Notes: a model not told the origin generated them from the letters alone. Counted from the first letter of the stretch, positions 50,237-60,443 are shown. The stretch is 64,000 nucleotides of DNA from Flavivirga abyssicola (GCF_030540775.2 NZ_CP141266.1:1599001-1663000), one strand, 5' to 3'. Numbers and translations are program-made.

Positions 50237-53074
50237 ATGTTCTTCTTTAGTAAAACAAAATTAAGTGTAAGTATAGCTATAGTAGCTTTATTAAGCACAA
50301 TTACTCAAGCACAAATTAAAACCACAATTCCATTGCCTAGCCAAATAAAACAAGGAAAGTTGGATAATGGCTTGACCTATTATATTTTAAAAAACCAAAA
50401 ACCTAAAGGAAAAGCAAGTTTTTATTTTGCTCAAAATGTAGGCGCCATACTGGAAGAAGATCATGAAGATGGCTTAGCTCACTTTTTAGAACATATGGCT
50501 TTTAAAGGCTCTAAAAATTTTCAGGAAAGTAACGGTATAGATAATTTTTTGCAATCAAAAGGCTTTGTTCTTGGAGACCAGTATAACGCTTATACCAATT
50601 GGGATCAAACATTATATTTTGTTGAACAAGTCCCAGCTAAAGATAACGCCTTTATAGATCAAATCATGTTAATGATACATGATTGGTCTGGATCTCTTAA
50701 TTTAAGTGAAAAAGATATTGATGACGAACGTGATATCATATCGGGAGAATGGAGAGAGCTTCAAAGTTCTAGCTATACACTTCAAAAAAAGACGTGGTCT
50801 GCGCTTTACAATAATTCGAGATATGCAGAAAGAGATGTTATGGGAGACGTTAGTTTTATAAAATCTTTTGATAGTTCTTTATTAAGAAATTTCTACAAGA
50901 AATGGTATAGACCGGATTTGCAAGCTATAATCATTGTGGGAGACATAGATGTAAGTGCTATGGAAAAAAAAGTAAAAACATTTTTCTCTAAAATTCCTAA
51001 AGCAACAAACCCGAAAGAGCGATTTTATGTTGAAATTCCTGAAAATACTAAAACACAATATCTTCTAGCTACAGAAAAAGCAGATGATATTATTGATGTA
51101 AACATGACTTTTATATTCAGAGAAAAAGAGCCTAAAATTATTAATGAAAACCAGCTACGTTCGAATTTTATAAAAAGTCTGTTTTCAAATATGGTCTCCA
51201 AACGTTATAAACAAGTGATTAATAAACAAAATTCTCCAGCTCAAAGTATTAGAGTTGGTTATAGTAAACTAACGGCGTTAGATGGAGCAAATCAAATATC
51301 CATATCACCAAGGTCTGGACAAGAATTAAATGCAGTCACCGCAGCTTTTACCGAATTAGAACGAGTAAAAAGATATGGCTTTTTAGAAAGTGAGCTTGAA
51401 CTTGCAAAGAAAAACTTAAAAGTTACTTTTGAAAATAGAGTAGACAGAGAAAAAGACAAAAGCAATTCTTTTTGGGCAAATCAATTGGTAAGTTATTTTA
51501 TAGAAGCTAAACCTGTGGTATCTGCTAAATGGCATTTAGAATTTTTAAATAACATATTTCCTACCATAACTACAAAAGAGGTCAATGATTATGTAAACCG
51601 TTTTCAAAACTTAAATGCGTGTACTATTATTATCTCAGGTCCCGAAAAAGATGATATAATCTATCCATCGCAAAAGGATATTTTAGAAGCGATAAAAAAA
51701 GCTAGAGCAAATACCATTGAAAAATTTAATGATAAACTTGATGCTGTTCTTAAAAAGCCTTTATTATCTGATAAATTACCTGTCGAAAAAATAAAAGATA
51801 AATTTAGCATCGAAGGGATTCGTGATGCCAAAGGTTATATTCTTAATAACGGTGTTCGAGTTGTACTAATGCCATCTAAAGAAAAAAATAGTAATATCTC
51901 TATGCAGGCCGTAAGTCCTGGCGGTTTAGCAAGTTTAAAAACCAAGGACTTAATTTTCCTTGATTCGGCTATTGAGCTTGTTCAAAATTCTGGACTAGGA
52001 GATTTTAACGCTTCGGACTTATCTCAAAAGCTTTCCACACAATCTGCTAGGGTTAGTTTAAGTTATAGAGATTTTCACGATATCGTTCAAGGTAGAGGAT
52101 TAGTTAAGGATTTAGAAAGTATGCTTCAGCTAACGTATTTATATTTTGAAAAACCAAGATTTGATAAAACTGTTTTTGAAAATAAGAAACAAGATTGGAA
52201 AAATGATTTCAAACGTTACTTTGTAAATACTGAAAAGAGTGATCTCTATGATGCTATAAACATTTTATCTTCTAATGGACATCCTAGATCTTTCCCAAAT
52301 AAGGAAGAAGATTTTGATGCTATTAATTTTGAACAATGCAAAGCCATTTTTAAAGACCGTTTTTCTGACGCTGACGATTTTAGTTTTATTTTTATTGGAA
52401 ATTTTGACACTAAAAAGATACTACCTCTTATACAACAATATTTAGGTAATCTAAGTATCAAAACTACTTCGGAAGGCTTTATAGACCACAAAATAGAAAG
52501 TGCAAAAGGAATTTCTATAAGAGAAATAGAAAAAGACATGCAAACCCCAAAAACCAGTATAAGCTATAATCTTATAAATGATAACATAGACTATACTACC
52601 GAAAACGCTTTAATCGCTCAAGTCATAGAAGCTATGCTTTATACTAGGTTTTTATCTACACTTAGAGAAGATGAAGGTGGTACTTATGGCTCACAATCTT
52701 ATGTAACATTAACAGATATACCCAAAAGCGAATTAAATGTTAGCGTAGATCTAGATGCTGCTCCGGAAAAGAAAGAAAACATGATAAGATTCATTAAACA
52801 AGAATTAAATAATCTTGCTAATGATGAAACTTACTCTACCGATTTAGAAAATGCAAAAACATACCTTTTAGACAATAGAAAAGAGAATCAACAAAGTGAT
52901 TTCTTTTGGGAAAATGAAATTGTTAATGTCATTCTATTTAAAAGAAAACATATTTCATTTGAAGATTATAAAGAGAAAATTAATGCTATAACACTTGAAA
53001 ACATACAAGACTTTGCTAAAAAACACATTCTTACATCTAATGTTATTCAAGTGACTTTAAAACCAAAGAAGTAA
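50237..53074 (+). CDS. M16 family zinc peptidase (pitrilysin-like), two domains
   Basis: 945 residues with a signal peptide (about 1-25). The inverted zinc motif H82-x2-E85-H86 (HFLEHMAFKGSKNF) and the downstream glutamate region ERDIISGEWREL define an active N-terminal M16 domain; the second half (about 530-945) is the catalytically silent M16 domain that closes the chamber. It is predicted to cut short peptides in the periplasm. Being last in the operon with FecR and a thiol-disulfide protein, it fits a peptide-utilisation locus. Confidence 0.93.
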   Translation: MFFFSKTKLSVSIAIVALLSTITQAQIKTTIPLPSQIKQGKLDNGLTYYILKNQKPKGKASFYFAQNVGAILEEDHEDGLAHFLEHMAFKGSKNFQESNGIDNFLQSKGFVLGDQYNAYTNWDQTLYFVEQVPAKDNAFIDQIMLMIHDWSGSLNLSEKDIDDERDIISGEWRELQSSSYTLQKKTWSALYNNSRYAERDVMGDVSFIKSFDSSLLRNFYKKWYRPDLQAIIIVGDIDVSAMEKKVKTFFSKIPKATNPKERFYVEIPENTKTQYLLATEKADDIIDVNMTFIFREKEPKIINENQLRSNFIKSLFSNMVSKRYKQVINKQNSPAQSIRVGYSKLTALDGANQISISPRSGQELNAVTAAFTELERVKRYGFLESELELAKKNLKVTFENRVDREKDKSNSFWANQLVSYFIEAKPVVSAKWHLEFLNNIFPTITTKEVNDYVNRFQNLNACTIIISGPEKDDIIYPSQKDILEAIKKARANTIEKFNDKLDAVLKKPLLSDKLPVEKIKDKFSIEGIRDAKGYILNNGVRVVLMPSKEKNSNISMQAVSPGGLASLKTKDLIFLDSAIELVQNSGLGDFNASDLSQKLSTQSARVSLSYRDFHDIVQGRGLVKDLESMLQLTYLYFEKPRFDKTVFENKKQDWKNDFKRYFVNTEKSDLYDAINILSSNGHPRSFPNKEEDFDAINFEQCKAIFKDRFSDADDFSFIFIGNFDTKKILPLIQQYLGNLSIKTTSEGFIDHKIESAKGISIREIEKDMQTPKTSISYNLINDNIDYTTENALIAQVIEAMLYTRFLSTLREDEGGTYGSQSYVTLTDIPKSELNVSVDLDAAPEKKENMIRFIKQELNNLANDETYSTDLENAKTYLLDNRKENQQSDFFWENEIVNVILFKRKHISFEDYKEKINAITLENIQDFAKKHILTSNVIQVTLKPKK

Positions 53075-53168
53075 AAAAGAAAATTACGAAATCTAGAATG
53101 TACTTTGTTTTTTTGATGGGAAAGTAGCGATAAACTAAATAATAAATTGGTTCATTATATAATTAAAA

Positions 53169-53192
53169 CCTGTTAAGATAAATCTTAACAGG
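53169..53192. terminator. Bidirectional terminator between M16 peptidase and OmpA-like gene
   Basis: Perfect 11-bp stem CCTGTTAAGAT/ATCTTAACAGG with a 2-nt tip, A-rich before and TTTAATTTTT after, between the convergent genes. Confidence 0.75.
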
Positions 53193-53219
53193 CTTTAATT
53201 TTTCCATTACTATATATGT

Positions 53220-54077
53220 CTATATGTCTTCATTAGAAGCCATTAAAGCAAAAAACTTGTCTATATTTGGAAGAATCACAATACGTGTTCTTCTGTTTCT
53301 AGCTCTACTTTTAGCAGTTTTATTATCTGTAAGCGGTTGAAAACTACTTCTACCTGCTGCTATCATTTTTTCTGGTGCTACATTAAATCTATTTTGTAAT
53401 TTTCGAACTACTGATGTGGCTCTTAAAACACTTAAATCCCAATTATCTGATACTTTTTCTGTATTAATACTTCTTGAATCTGTATGGCCTTCAACCATTA
53501 CTTCTAAGCTTTCTTCTGAGTTTATAACATCAGCTAATTTTTGCAGAATCGTATTTGCTTTAGAGCTTATTTGATAACTTCCACTATTAAATAGCATCTT
53601 ATCTGAAATAGAAATCATAACAACAGTTTCGTTAATATTGACAGCAATATCATCCTCCTCTTTAAGACTACTCGTTTGTATTGTTTTTTCTAAGTTATAA
53701 GCTATTGCCATATTCATAGAATCTTTAAGCGTTTTAGCCTGACTTAGCTTTCCAGCGTCAACATTAGCTAAGGTAGCTCGCATTTTTGCTTTGGCACCAT
53801 TAGAAATTACGCTACCATTATCTGTAATATCTAGTTTAGAATTATTTTCTTTAGTAAGTATTTCAACATCTTCTTTTAAAGATGTTATTTTAGAATTATA
53901 TGTATCAACTCTAGCTTGGATTTTCTCAAATTTAGCTTCTAAATCTTCTTTAGCTACTCTAGTTTTTGTTAATTCACTTTCAATTTGACCTTTTTCGTTT
54001 TCTAAAGCAATATATTTTTTCTTTGAAACACAAGAAAAAACTATAGCTACTAATAATAACATTGAAATTTTTTTCAT
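53220..54077 (-). CDS. OmpA family peptidoglycan-binding lipoprotein
   Basis: 285 residues: lipoprotein signal (Cys 16, VFSC), a coiled coil (about 20-80) and a C-terminal OmpA-like domain (about 165-275, with DNWDLSVLRATSVVRKLQNRFNVAPEKMIAAGRSS and VEGHTDSR), which binds diaminopimelate in peptidoglycan. It tethers the outer membrane to the cell wall. It is monocistronic, 215 bp from the atp operon terminator. Confidence 0.92.
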   Translation of the reverse strand: MKKISMLLLVAIVFSCVSKKKYIALENEKGQIESELTKTRVAKEDLEAKFEKIQARVDTYNSKITSLKEDVEILTKENNSKLDITDNGSVISNGAKAKMRATLANVDAGKLSQAKTLKDSMNMAIAYNLEKTIQTSSLKEEDDIAVNINETVVMISISDKMLFNSGSYQISSKANTILQKLADVINSEESLEVMVEGHTDSRSINTEKVSDNWDLSVLRATSVVRKLQNRFNVAPEKMIAAGRSSFQPLTDNKTAKSRARNRRTRIVILPNIDKFFALMASNEDI

Positions 54078-54605
54078 AATAATACTAACATTTAATTTAA
54101 AATATTTACGAGATAGACTTAATTATAGATGTTGAAACTGTTATTTATTTTGAATTATTCTGTTTTTTATCGATATCAAAAACCAGCCCTGTTTTAAAAT
54201 TGACTCCACGGAAAGAGATTTCCTGAAAAATGGTGATGACACACCTCAATCATCATCTTAAAAATGTTATATGAAAATTTAAAAAAATAAAAAAGCCTCA
54301 CAAACATGAGGCTTTACATTTAAGACCCTTCAACTGCAGTCAGGGTAAATGTTTACTATATGTGATACTTTTGTATTTTATAATTTGGCTTTGTCTAATT
54401 GTTCAGCGCTTCCGGCTTATTTGAACATTTGACCTCGTTTCCTCGGTCTAATTGTTTAACGCTTCTGCTTTTTTGAACATTTGACCTCGTTTCCTCAGTC
54501 TAATTCTTCAGCGCTTCCGCTTTTTTTGAACATTTGACCTCGTTCCCCTCAGTCTAATTGTTTAACGCTTCCGCTTTTTTGAACATTTGACCTCGTTTCC
54601 TCAGT
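54078..54605. other. Gap with the atp terminator and a tandem repeat array
   Basis: Apart from the terminator at 54292-54315 and the repeat array from 54394, I see only an unremarkable AT-rich sequence and no gene; the part at 54078-54290 should hold the OmpA-like gene promoter. Confidence 0.7.
54292..54315 (-). terminator. Terminator of the atp operon
   Basis: Perfect stem AAAGCCTCA/TGAGGCTTT with loop CAAACA. On the minus strand it is followed by a long T-run. It lies about 290 bp beyond the atpG stop, past the tandem repeats, so these are part of the transcript. Confidence 0.85.
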
Positions 54606-54626
54606 CTAATTGTTCAACGCTTCCGC
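54394..54626. repeat. Tandem repeat derived from the atpG 3' end (4 full units + origin)
   Basis: Units start at 54394, 54447, 54499 and 54553 (53, 52, 54 and 52 bp), and the fifth, partial unit (54605-54626) is the end of atpG itself. On the minus strand each unit carries GCGGAAGCGTTGAACAATTAG or a near copy, which in atpG encodes AEALNN-stop, followed by GACTGAGGAAACGAGGTCAA and ATGTTCAAAAAA. The copies differ by a few bases, and in two or more units a short frame MFKKAEALNN-like can be read. Confidence 0.9.
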
Positions 54627-55466
54627 TCCACCAACAATTTCAAGGATTTCATTAGTAATTGCTGCTTGACGTGCTTTATTATAAGTCAACTTAAGTTGGT
54701 CTCTTAACTCTGTAGCATTATCTGTTGCTTTGTGCATAGCCGTCATACGTGCTCCATGTTCACTTGCAAAAGAATCTCTAACACCTTTATACAATTGTGT
54801 TTTTAACGACTTAGGGATTAACTCTTCTACAATTTCTACTTTAGATGGCTCAAAAATATAATCTGCATTATTATTTGCATCTCCTTCAACTGGAACAATT
54901 GGCAAAAACTGTTCTGTCATTATAATTTGAGTAGCCGCATTTTTAAACTTGTTGTAAACGATTTCAATTTTATCAAACTCGCCTGAAACAAATTTATCCA
55001 TCAATAATTCAGCTATTGTAGCAACATTATCAAAAGTTAAATCTTCAAAAACATCACTTTTATTAGCTATAACTCTTCCTTGTTTAGAGAAAGCATCATT
55101 CGATTTCTTACCTATAGCTACAACAGACACATTCTTATCTGCATAAACAGTATCAATCAGATTTTGCGTTTGCTTAATAATGTTCGAATTAAAAGCTCCA
55201 CATAAACCTCTATTAGAAGTGATTGGAACTATTAATACGTTTTTCACTTCTCGTTGTGTTGAATATTTACTTCCAGAATCTGCATCTAAAGTCGCACTTA
55301 AGCTTTGTAAAAGCTCTGTTAACTTATCTGCATAAGGACGCATAGCGGTAATAGCATCTTGTGCTTTCTTTAACTTCGCAGCAGACACCATTTTCATGGC
55401 GCTGGTAATCTGCATTGTTGAAGATACCGATGATATTCTGTTACGTATTTCTTTTAAGTTTGCCAT
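54606..55466 (-). CDS. atpG: ATP synthase gamma subunit
   Basis: 286 residues from the ATG at 55464-55466 (MANLKEIRNRISSVSSTMQITSAMKMVSAAKLKKAQ). The N- and C-terminal long helices that form the rotor shaft are conserved (C-terminus NKARQAAITNEILEIVGGAEALNN). It couples the F1 head to the F0 ring. A start three codons upstream is possible but would include sequence of the intergenic palindrome. Its last codons have given rise to the adjacent tandem repeats. Confidence 0.96.
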   Translation of the reverse strand: MANLKEIRNRISSVSSTMQITSAMKMVSAAKLKKAQDAITAMRPYADKLTELLQSLSATLDADSGSKYSTQREVKNVLIVPITSNRGLCGAFNSNIIKQTQNLIDTVYADKNVSVVAIGKKSNDAFSKQGRVIANKSDVFEDLTFDNVATIAELLMDKFVSGEFDKIEIVYNKFKNAATQIIMTEQFLPIVPVEGDANNNADYIFEPSKVEIVEELIPKSLKTQLYKGVRDSFASEHGARMTAMHKATDNATELRDQLKLTYNKARQAAITNEILEIVGGAEALNN

Positions 55467-55479
55467 TGGCCCCACCTAA

Positions 55480-55568
55480 CCTCCCCAAAGGGAAGGGATT
55501 TTTATTAATTGTACTTAATATTCTAGATCCTCCTAATAACTCCTCCCCTTTGGGGAGGCTTGGGAGGG
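55480..55568. repeat. Two short palindromes between atpA and atpG
   Basis: CTCCCCAAAGGGAAG near 55481-55495 and a perfect palindrome CCTCCCCTTTGGGGAGG at 55542-55558. The first resembles the hairpin at 16495-16509. They lie in the 104-bp spacer between the atpA start side and atpG, within the transcript. Confidence 0.75.
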
Positions 55569-55570
55569 GC

Positions 55571-57148
55571 TTATTTATACTTTCCTGATAAATCTTTTGC
55601 TACAGCTGTTAATGTATCTGTAACTTCATCAGTTAATTTACCTGCTTTTAATGTACTAAGTACATCTGTATGTTTTGCTTTTAAGAATTCAATAAAATCT
55701 CTTTCGAATTCTTTTACTTTTTCTACAGGAACATCTTTTAATAAGTTTTTAGATCCTGCATAAATAATAGCAATTTGGTCTTCTACAGTAAATGGATCGT
55801 TTTGAGCTTGTTTTAAGATCTCTACGTTACGTTTACCTTTTTCAATTACATTCAAAGTAACTGCATCTAAATCTGATCCAAACTTAGCAAATGCTTCTAA
55901 TTCTCGGAATTGTGCCTGATCTAGTTTTAAAGTACCTGATACTTTTTTCATTGATTTAATCTGTGCATTACCACCAACACGAGATACAGAAATACCTACG
56001 TTAATTGCTGGACGTACACCAGAGTTAAATAAATCTCCATCTAAGAAGATTTGTCCATCTGTAATAGAAATTACATTTGTTGGAATATATGCAGAAACGT
56101 CACCTGCTTGTGTTTCAATAATTGGTAAAGCTGTTAAAGAACCCCCACCTTTCACTAATGGTTTTAATGAATCAGGTAAGTCATTCATATCTTTAGCAAT
56201 ACTATCATCATTGATAACTTTTGCAGAACGCTCTAACAATCTAGAGTGAAGGTAGAAAACGTCACCTGGATACGCCTCACGTCCTGGTGGACGACGTAAT
56301 AATAAAGATACCTCACGGTATGCTACTGCTTGCTTAGATAAATCATCATAGATAATTAAAGCTGGACGACCAGTATCTCTAAAATACTCACCAATTGCAG
56401 CACCTGCCATAGGCGCATATACTTGCATAGGAGCAGGATCTGATGCATTTGCTGCTACTATAGTAGTATAAGCAAGAGCACCTCTATCTTCTAATGTTTT
56501 AGCAATGTTTGCTACCGTAGATGCTTTTTGTCCTACAGCAACGTATATACAATATACAGGCTCACCTGCATCGTAAAATTCTTTTTGATTTAAGATGGTA
56601 TCAATACAAACCGTTGTTTTACCTGTTTGACGGTCACCAATAACCAACTCACGTTGTCCACGACCTACAGGAATCATAGCATCAATAGATTTAATACCTG
56701 TTTGTAATGGTTCTGTTACCGGCTCACGGAAAACAACACCAGGCGCTTTACGCTCTAAAGGCATTTCGTAAGTATCTCCAGTTATAGGCCCTTTACCATC
56801 AATAGGATTTCCTAAAGTATCTACAACACGTCCAACAATACCTTCACCAACATTAATAGAAGCAATACGTCCAGTACGTTTTACAGTAGATCCTTCTCTA
56901 ACTCCTACAGAAGCACCTAATAATACGATACCTACATTATCTTCTTCAAGGTTAAGTACAATACCTTCTAATCCACCATCGAATTCTACTAACTCACCAT
57001 ATTGAGCGTTAGCCAATCCGTAAGCACGTACAATACCATCACCTACTGTTAATACTGTTCCAACTTCATCTAATGAAGCCCCTGCTTCAAAACCTGAAAG
57101 TTGTTGTTTTAAGATTGCTGATATTTCAGCTGGTTTTACTTCTGCCAT
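55571..57148 (-). CDS. atpA: ATP synthase alpha subunit
   Basis: 525 residues, typical length. Walker A GDRQTGKT (about 170-177), the segment [10 protein letters not shown] and the [16 protein letters not shown] region near residue 375 are conserved. It is the regulatory nucleotide-binding subunit of the F1 head. It follows atpH by 65 bp, with a fragment of another intergenic sequence (TTTCGACTGCGCTCAATG) in the gap. Confidence 0.98.
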   Translation of the reverse strand: MAEVKPAEISAILKQQLSGFEAGASLDEVGTVLTVGDGIVRAYGLANAQYGELVEFDGGLEGIVLNLEEDNVGIVLLGASVGVREGSTVKRTGRIASINVGEGIVGRVVDTLGNPIDGKGPITGDTYEMPLERKAPGVVFREPVTEPLQTGIKSIDAMIPVGRGQRELVIGDRQTGKTTVCIDTILNQKEFYDAGEPVYCIYVAVGQKASTVANIAKTLEDRGALAYTTIVAANASDPAPMQVYAPMAGAAIGEYFRDTGRPALIIYDDLSKQAVAYREVSLLLRRPPGREAYPGDVFYLHSRLLERSAKVINDDSIAKDMNDLPDSLKPLVKGGGSLTALPIIETQAGDVSAYIPTNVISITDGQIFLDGDLFNSGVRPAINVGISVSRVGGNAQIKSMKKVSGTLKLDQAQFRELEAFAKFGSDLDAVTLNVIEKGKRNVEILKQAQNDPFTVEDQIAIIYAGSKNLLKDVPVEKVKEFERDFIEFLKAKHTDVLSTLKAGKLTDEVTDTLTAVAKDLSGKYK

Positions 57149-57213
57149 CTTTAATTATGTTTAAATTTCGTTTTTAAACGCATTTCGACTGCGCTCAATG
57201 TGACAAAACGTTT

Positions 57214-57750
57214 TTAATTTAATGTAAATTCTCTTTTTAATTTGTTTAGTTGATTTGCAATACTCGCATTGTATTGTATATCTCCTATTCGTAAAATGAA
57301 ACCACCTAAAATGCTTTCATCTATAATGTTTTCTACTTCAACATTTTTACCAGTAAGTTCTTTCGCTTTTGCTAGAACTTTCTTTTCTAAATCTGCTGTT
57401 AAAGCAACTGCTGTTGTAACTGTTGCAAGTTCAATGCCTTTTGACTGATCAAATAATTGATTGTACTTTAAAGCAACATGCCCTAAAATATCTATTCTGT
57501 TATTATTAACCAGAGTATCTATTAAACTTAAAGTTGTTTTATCAGATTTTTTAAATACCTCTAATAAAACAGCTTTTTTTACTGAAGAACTAATTACAGG
57601 ACTTTGAAGTGTTTCACTTAAGTCTTTACTTTCTGCAATAGTATCAGCAATTAACTTCATATCGTTATTTACAGCTTCGGCTGCTTTTTGATCTGATGCT
57701 AAACTTAGTACCGCTTTTGCGTAACGTATTGCTGCTCTTGCTCCTGCCAT
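57214..57750 (-). CDS. atpH: ATP synthase delta subunit
   Basis: 178 residues of the OSCP/delta type: RAAIRYAKAVLSLASDQKAAEAV at the N-terminus and a C-terminal domain with LVNNNRIDILGHVALKY and ILGGFILRIGDIQYNASIANQLNKLKREFTLN. It connects F1 to the peripheral stalk. Its start overlaps the atpF stop by 1 bp (TAATG). Confidence 0.96.
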   Translation of the reverse strand: MAGARAAIRYAKAVLSLASDQKAAEAVNNDMKLIADTIAESKDLSETLQSPVISSSVKKAVLLEVFKKSDKTTLSLIDTLVNNNRIDILGHVALKYNQLFDQSKGIELATVTTAVALTADLEKKVLAKAKELTGKNVEVENIIDESILGGFILRIGDIQYNASIANQLNKLKREFTLN

Positions 57751-58256
57751 TATGCTTCTGTTAATGATTTTTCACCTAGCATAGTTTCAACCAATTGTAG
57801 TTGTTTGTCTTTGTTAGATAATTCATTACGCACTACTTTCTCAGCGATATCTAAAGATAAACCTGCTACGTGATTTTTAAGTTCAGCCATAGCTGCTTTC
57901 TTTTCACTTTCTATAGCAGCTTGCGCTTGCTGAATCAATTTATTAGCTTGCTCCTGAGCTTCTCCTTTAGCGTCTTCAATCATTTTATTTTTGATATCGC
58001 GCGCTTCTTTCAACATGGTTTCACGTTCTGCTCTAGCTTCTTTTAATAATTTTTGATTATCCGCCTGAAGGTTTTCCATTTCTAATTTTGCTTTCTCAGC
58101 AGAATCTAATGCATTTTTAATACCTTCTTCTCTATCGTTTACTGAATCTAAAATTGGTTTCCAAGCAAATTTCTTTAATAGTAAAACAAGCAACACGAAT
58201 AAAAGTGCTTGCCAAAAAAACAGTCCTAATGAAAACTCTTCAAGTAATTTTTCCAT
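57750..58256 (-). CDS. atpF: ATP synthase b subunit
   Basis: 168 residues: one N-terminal membrane helix (about 8-28, LGLFFWQALLFVLLVLLLKKF) and a long charged helix typical of the peripheral stalk. It anchors the delta subunit and alpha subunits to the membrane. Confidence 0.96.
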   Translation of the reverse strand: MEKLLEEFSLGLFFWQALLFVLLVLLLKKFAWKPILDSVNDREEGIKNALDSAEKAKLEMENLQADNQKLLKEARAERETMLKEARDIKNKMIEDAKGEAQEQANKLIQQAQAAIESEKKAAMAELKNHVAGLSLDIAEKVVRNELSNKDKQLQLVETMLGEKSLTEA

Positions 58257-58347
58257 AATTAATTTATATATCTAAATAACTTTTGTTTAATTTTAAAAGA
58301 ACAGCTATAACCAACCGTTATAGCTGTTTCTCTTTTTTGTTTGGTAA

Positions 58348-58557
<210 letters not shown>

Positions 58558-58609
58558 TTAAACATTCAATTTAGATTCCCATTCACATGAGAATAACACT
58601 CTTTATAAT

Positions 58610-59704
58610 TTAATGTGCTTCATGATGATCGTGCTCTTCAACTGCTGCACCAAAATACAATGCAGATAACATAGTGAAGATATAGGCTTGTAGTGCTGCC
58701 ACTAACAACTCTAAAATTCCTAACACGAATGCTAACAAAAATGATAACGGGCTACCTATCCAGTTTTGGAAGGTAAACATCATGGCAATTAAACTCATTA
58801 ATACAATATGTCCTGCTGTAATGTTTGCATACAGACGAATCATTAATGAGAATGGCTTTATAATCGTTCCTAGCAACTCAATTGGTGCTAATATTATTTT
58901 CATTGGAACTGGTACTCCTGGCATCCAGAAAATATGCTTCCAGTAGTCTTTCTTTCCTGAAAATGTCGTAATCAAATAAGTAATGATTGCTAAACAGAAT
59001 GTTACAGCAATATTATTTGTTACATTAACACCAAGCGGTGTTAATCCGAATAAGTTTATTATCCACACAAAGAAAAACACAGTCAATAAATAGCTCATGT
59101 ATTTTTTATAATGCTTTTCTCCAATGTTAGGACGTGCTATATCATCACGAATATAAAGTACGATTGGTTCTAATAAACGCCCCATTCCTTTTGGCATACC
59201 ATTATTCTTTTTATACGCTTTAGCCATTCTACTAAACATAAAGAACATGATTAAAAACACTACAATAATCATTGTGACATTTTTAGTAATAGAAAAGTCT
59301 AAAGGTTTTTCGTTAGTAGCATGGTGATGATCGTCTAAAACAATCTCACCGTTTAAGCCATCAACTTTATATATTTTACCGTGGTATTGCTTGTAAAAAT
59401 TACCATCAACTTCAGCAACGGTTTCACCATGGTGAAATTTAGAAGAAGAAAACACTTTTAAGCCATCATCCCAAAGAATCACTGGCAATGGAAAACCCAC
59501 ATGCTTATGCTCGCCTTCGTCTGTAGTATAAGAAAACAAACCAAAATCGTAGGTGTCTTTTAAGTGGTGTTGAATATATGCTTTTCTTTCTGCTTCCTTG
59601 TCAACTTTTTGTTCACCGTGACCTTCCTGTTCTTTCCCGAAAGAAACAAAGGTTACTAAAAGCAGTAATAATGTAATTGGTTTTAAAGATATTTTTCTAC
59701 GCAT
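58610..59704 (-). CDS. atpB: ATP synthase a subunit
   Basis: 364 residues, longer than the usual 270 because of an extra N-terminal periplasmic region (about 25-130) rich in His, Lys and Asp (DDHHHATNEK) following a cleavable signal (MRRKISLKPITLLLLLVTFVSFG). The membrane part contains the essential arginine in LMIRLYANITAGH and the half-channel helices. The histidine-rich C-terminus is EEHDHHEAH. The extended N-terminus is a feature shared by flavobacterial homologues. Confidence 0.95.
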   Translation of the reverse strand: MRRKISLKPITLLLLLVTFVSFGKEQEGHGEQKVDKEAERKAYIQHHLKDTYDFGLFSYTTDEGEHKHVGFPLPVILWDDGLKVFSSSKFHHGETVAEVDGNFYKQYHGKIYKVDGLNGEIVLDDHHHATNEKPLDFSITKNVTMIIVVFLIMFFMFSRMAKAYKKNNGMPKGMGRLLEPIVLYIRDDIARPNIGEKHYKKYMSYLLTVFFFVWIINLFGLTPLGVNVTNNIAVTFCLAIITYLITTFSGKKDYWKHIFWMPGVPVPMKIILAPIELLGTIIKPFSLMIRLYANITAGHIVLMSLIAMMFTFQNWIGSPLSFLLAFVLGILELLVAALQAYIFTMLSALYFGAAVEEHDHHEAH

Positions 59705-59820
59705 ATCACTCTAAATAATAGTGGCTTAAAAATCGCTGCAAAGGTATGTTTTTATATCAAAAACAAAAACAATTTTCTTTTTTATTTTAAAGGATTGCTT
59801 TTAAGTAAAAATTATAATGA

Positions 59821-60210
59821 CTATTCCATTTTGTTTAGCCATTTACTTAAACTCACCGATTCTAAAACCAAACCAAAAACATAGGGCACAAAAAAGGCTG
59901 CAAACTCTAGTTTAGTAATCATATTATCTAGTTTATAAAAAGGATAGAACACTATAAAAAAGACAGCAAATTTTAAAAAACTACCTGCTAAAAATAAAAA
60001 ACCTAATTGACTTTTATATTTTCTTTTGAGTAGATAGAGTACTCCAAAAATAACAATGATTAAAGCGAGGTTTATCACATATGATAATATGATTCTATTT
60101 TCAAAAAGCGGAAGATCAACAATATCCAATATACTTATATGGAAAAAAAAGACTATAATTAAAACAATAATAGCCTTTACTGTAAAATTTACAAAAGGAT
60201 TATTCATCAA
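59821..60210 (-). CDS. DUF6168-like membrane protein in the atp operon
   Basis: 129 residues with four hydrophobic segments (about 10-27, 40-60, 71-90, 100-118). The position between atpZ and atpB corresponds to the AtpI-like gene of other phyla; the sequence looks like the DUF6168 family of flavobacteria. It overlaps atpZ by 4 bp (ATGA). It may help assemble the c ring or the F0 part, by analogy with AtpI, but no sequence signature supports this. Confidence 0.78.
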   Translation of the reverse strand: MMNNPFVNFTVKAIIVLIIVFFFHISILDIVDLPLFENRIILSYVINLALIIVIFGVLYLLKRKYKSQLGFLFLAGSFLKFAVFFIVFYPFYKLDNMITKLEFAAFFVPYVFGLVLESVSLSKWLNKME

Positions 60211-60443
60211 TATTTAATTCGATTGACTTGTTTAAGAACCGCATATAACGAAATAGCAACTCCTAAAAGGGTCATAATTATAATATATAGTTTTTCACCA
60301 TCATTATAATTAGTATCCAACCATTTGCCTAGGAGTACAAATAGGTAAATAGTAATTCCCATTTGCAGACCTATACCTGTAAGAATAGCAGCGTTTTTAA
60401 GCTGTTTTTTCGGTTTCTGGTCTTTTTTGCTGTTGTTGTCCAC
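60207..60443 (-). CDS. atpZ: AtpZ/AtpI-like membrane protein
   Basis: 78 residues with a lysine-rich start and two membrane helices (about 18-40 and 52-72). The glycine pattern of the first helix (AAILTGIGLQMGITIYLFVLLGKWLD) is that of the AtpZ/AtpI family, implicated in ATP synthase assembly or cation handling. Its first 47 bp lie within the end of the bactofilin gene, in another frame; translation of the two is probably coupled. Confidence 0.85.
   Translation of the reverse strand: MDNNSKKDQKPKKQLKNAAILTGIGLQMGITIYLFVLLGKWLDTNYNDGEKLYIIIMTLLGVAISLYAVLKQVNRIKY

Noticed and set aside
54394-54604. CRISPR array
   Set aside because: The ~53-bp units are contiguous tandem copies with no unique spacers and derive from atpG.
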